Assembly: GCA_016858145.1 (NCBI GenBank)
Contig: JAEHOE010000061.1
Coordinates: 620,001-684,000 of the forward strand
Direction: 5' to 3'
DNA length: 64,000 nucleotides
Origin: Edaphochlamys debaryana
Lineage: Eukaryota > Chlorophyta > Chlorophyceae > Chlamydomonadales
Positions 62,669-64,000 of the stretch are shown here, one piece after another. Position 1 is the stretch's first letter. Each line of letters begins with the position of its first letter. A model generated the notes under the pieces. That model had not been told where the DNA came from. It saw only the letters and a list, made by a program, of their open reading frames with translations, and did no database searches. The translations under genes and the position numbers were made by a program.

Positions 62669-64000
62669 TCACGCCCCGAACACGAACCCCGACACCCGCG
62701 CCCCCATGAGCCAGTCGTTGAAGTCCGTGGCGCCCGCGTCCTCCCTCGCCGCCCCCGCCACCACCATGAGGGGGAGCAGGTGCTCCTCGCGGGGGTGGGA
62801 CTGGGGGGGCGGGGGCGGGAAAGAGGGGAAAGAGGGGGTTGGGGGGAAGGAGGTGAGGTGTTGGTTGGACGGGGGTTGCGGGCTGGACTATGTTATACCG
62901 TCCTGTGCTGTGCCGGTGTGCTGCGGCGACCCTGCAGGACAGCCCTCGCCCATGCCTGCATCGGGACCCCAACAATGTCTACACTCCGTCCGTCTCGGGG
63001 TCCCGTTGGACCCCATCTCACATCTCACATCTCACATCTCACATCTCACATCTCACATCTCACATCCCACATCCCACATCTCAAGCTCCCGCTGGACCCC
63101 ATCCTCACCGCCCGCCCGCCCTCTCTCAAGGGGACCCTGGGTGGGCCTTCACCGTCCCCAGCCCTCCAGCTCACCTCCCTCCCCCCGGGCGCCTTGGCCC
63201 AAGCCGCCAGCGCCTCGTTCCGCGCCGCCCCCCGGCGCTGTGTGGCCGCCTCGCCCAGCCAGGCGTCGAACAGCTGCGGAGGAGAGACCGCAGTCGAGAG
63301 CGAGGAAGTGGCGAAAGGAGAGGGATTGTTGGCAGGTCGCAAACTAAACAGGTGTCACACGGAGCGCTCGGTGGCAAGACCCGTAAATATATCGATATTC
63401 CCCCGGTATTCCCCCCTACTCTCGACTGTTCCCCTCACCATCCCCCCAGCCGGCCTCCCTTCCCCCCGCTCACCCCGCTCGGGATGCTCTCTCAGTATTC
63501 CCCCTTCCCCTCGCCCGTTCCCCAAACCCTTTCCACCCCAGGCCCCAGGCCCCACGCCGCAACCCCACGCCGCAACCCCTCCAACCCACACGCAGGCCGC
63601 TCACCACGCTCGGGTTGCTGTCGGCCGCGCCCCCCCCTCCCTGCAGGCTCCTGCGCAGTGCGCCCATGTTGTGGAAGCTGAGCCCCGAGCCCATGATGAG
63701 CACGCCCTCGTCGCGGAGGGGGGCCAGAGCGGCGCCGATGGCGGAATGGAGCCTGGGGGGAGGGGGAATGGAGGGGTGGGGGGGTGGGGATGGTGAGAGG
63801 AGCGGGAGGAGGTCTGGTGTGTGATGCTGACTTGTCTTCAAGATGAAGGGGCACCCGTTCGCCTTCAATCCCTCCAGGTCGCCCCTCACCTGGGGTCCAG
63901 TCCCTTGACGAGGCTCATCTGTACGACAGGGATCTTGGCCTGGGGGTGAAGCGGAGAGGGTGAGAGCGAGTGGCAACACGTGTCATGATTATGACTTCAC
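62669..64000 (-). CDS. LigB/4,5-DOPA extradiol dioxygenase-like protein (3' part)
   Basis: Exons in the window: 63939-63890, 63752-63605, 63273-63175 and 62800-62669 (stop TGA). The 5' part is beyond the right edge. Coding text: AKIPVVQMSLVKGLDP, then LAPLRDEGVLIMGSGLSFHN, LFDAWLGEAATQRRGAARNE, and SHPREEHLLPLMVVAGAARE ending in GFVFGA. This order matches plant DODA and bacterial YgiD (class III extradiol dioxygenases). The His of LSFHN and SHPREEH match conserved His positions (the family binds Fe or Zn). The cytosolic enzyme opens catechol rings in a metal-dependent way. The substrate in algae is unknown, and betalain synthesis is not implied. All four exons join in phase. Confidence 0.87.
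63012..63082. repeat. 7 bp microsatellite (CATCTCA)n
   Basis: About nine units, the last ones CATCCCA variants, in the intron before the last dioxygenase exon. Confidence 0.85.

Noticed and set aside
63012..63082. CATCTCA repeats as a CRISPR or telomere array
   Set aside because: Units are contiguous without spacers, and the motif is not the TTTTAGGG telomere type; it is an ordinary intron microsatellite.
62129..63796. Long plus-strand ORF of 555 codons
   Set aside because: It is antisense to four dioxygenase exons that join in phase and match a known family; the plus reading is low-complexity and includes the microsatellite.

Overview
The window is nuclear DNA from a GC-rich green alga, most likely a volvocine or chlamydomonadalean relative of Chlamydomonas. 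The support for this is the very high GC content, many short GT-AG introns, Pro/Ser-rich cell-wall-type proteins, and housekeeping proteins with long Ala/Gly/Pro/His inserts. No prokaryotic gene organisation is seen. Exon boundaries were chosen by hand from reading frame, splice motifs and phase. Where two related copies exist, their exons agree with each other.

Layout, left to right. (1) 1-9954, minus: the 5' part of an ATG2-type autophagy lipid-transfer gene, running off the left edge. (2) 10509-16434, plus: condensin II kleisin subunit NCAPH2, head to head with ATG2 across a 554 bp gap. (3) 18329-24722, minus: a modular secreted Cys-rich and Pro-rich protein (copy A). (4) 25.1-26.8 kb: remnants of a BTB-like gene and the broken 5' end of a SUMO-activating-enzyme gene. 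(5) 26758-28376: an NCAPH2 pseudogene fragment. (6) 28.4-47.0 kb: a DDE DNA transposon carrying an antisense nuclease gene in a transposase intron, itself split by a 14.7 kb Ty3/gypsy-type retroelement (31703-46401). (7) 47823-48275: the last codons and 3' flank of the NCAPH2 pseudogene. (8) 49316-55331, minus: the intact secreted-protein paralogue (copy B). (9) 55.8-56.3 kb, minus: the BTB-like fragment again. (10) 56963-61159, plus: the intact SAE1/AOS1 SUMO E1 subunit gene. (11) 62669 to the right edge, minus: a LigB/DODA-type extradiol dioxygenase.

The large-scale structure is one tandem duplication. An ancestral order NCAPH2, secreted protein, BTB-like, SAE1 was duplicated with breakpoints inside NCAPH2 (about 14454) and inside SAE1 exon 1 (about 57012). 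The outer NCAPH2 and SAE1 copies stayed whole, and a dead SAE1/NCAPH2 chimera marks the junction near 26757. Transposons then expanded the right-hand unit from about 12 kb to about 30 kb. Because the two copies can be compared, several small insertions can be read against their empty sites.

The most novel content is the retroelement. It has an apparently intact gag-like ORF and a pol ORF with reverse transcriptase, RNase H and a DDE integrase followed by a PHD finger. Between RNase H and integrase lies a region that looks like a degenerate C5-DNA-methyltransferase, and a small third ORF resembles an adenine-type methyltransferase. Its terminal repeats are split (A1 ... B1-A2-B2) rather than ordinary paired LTRs.
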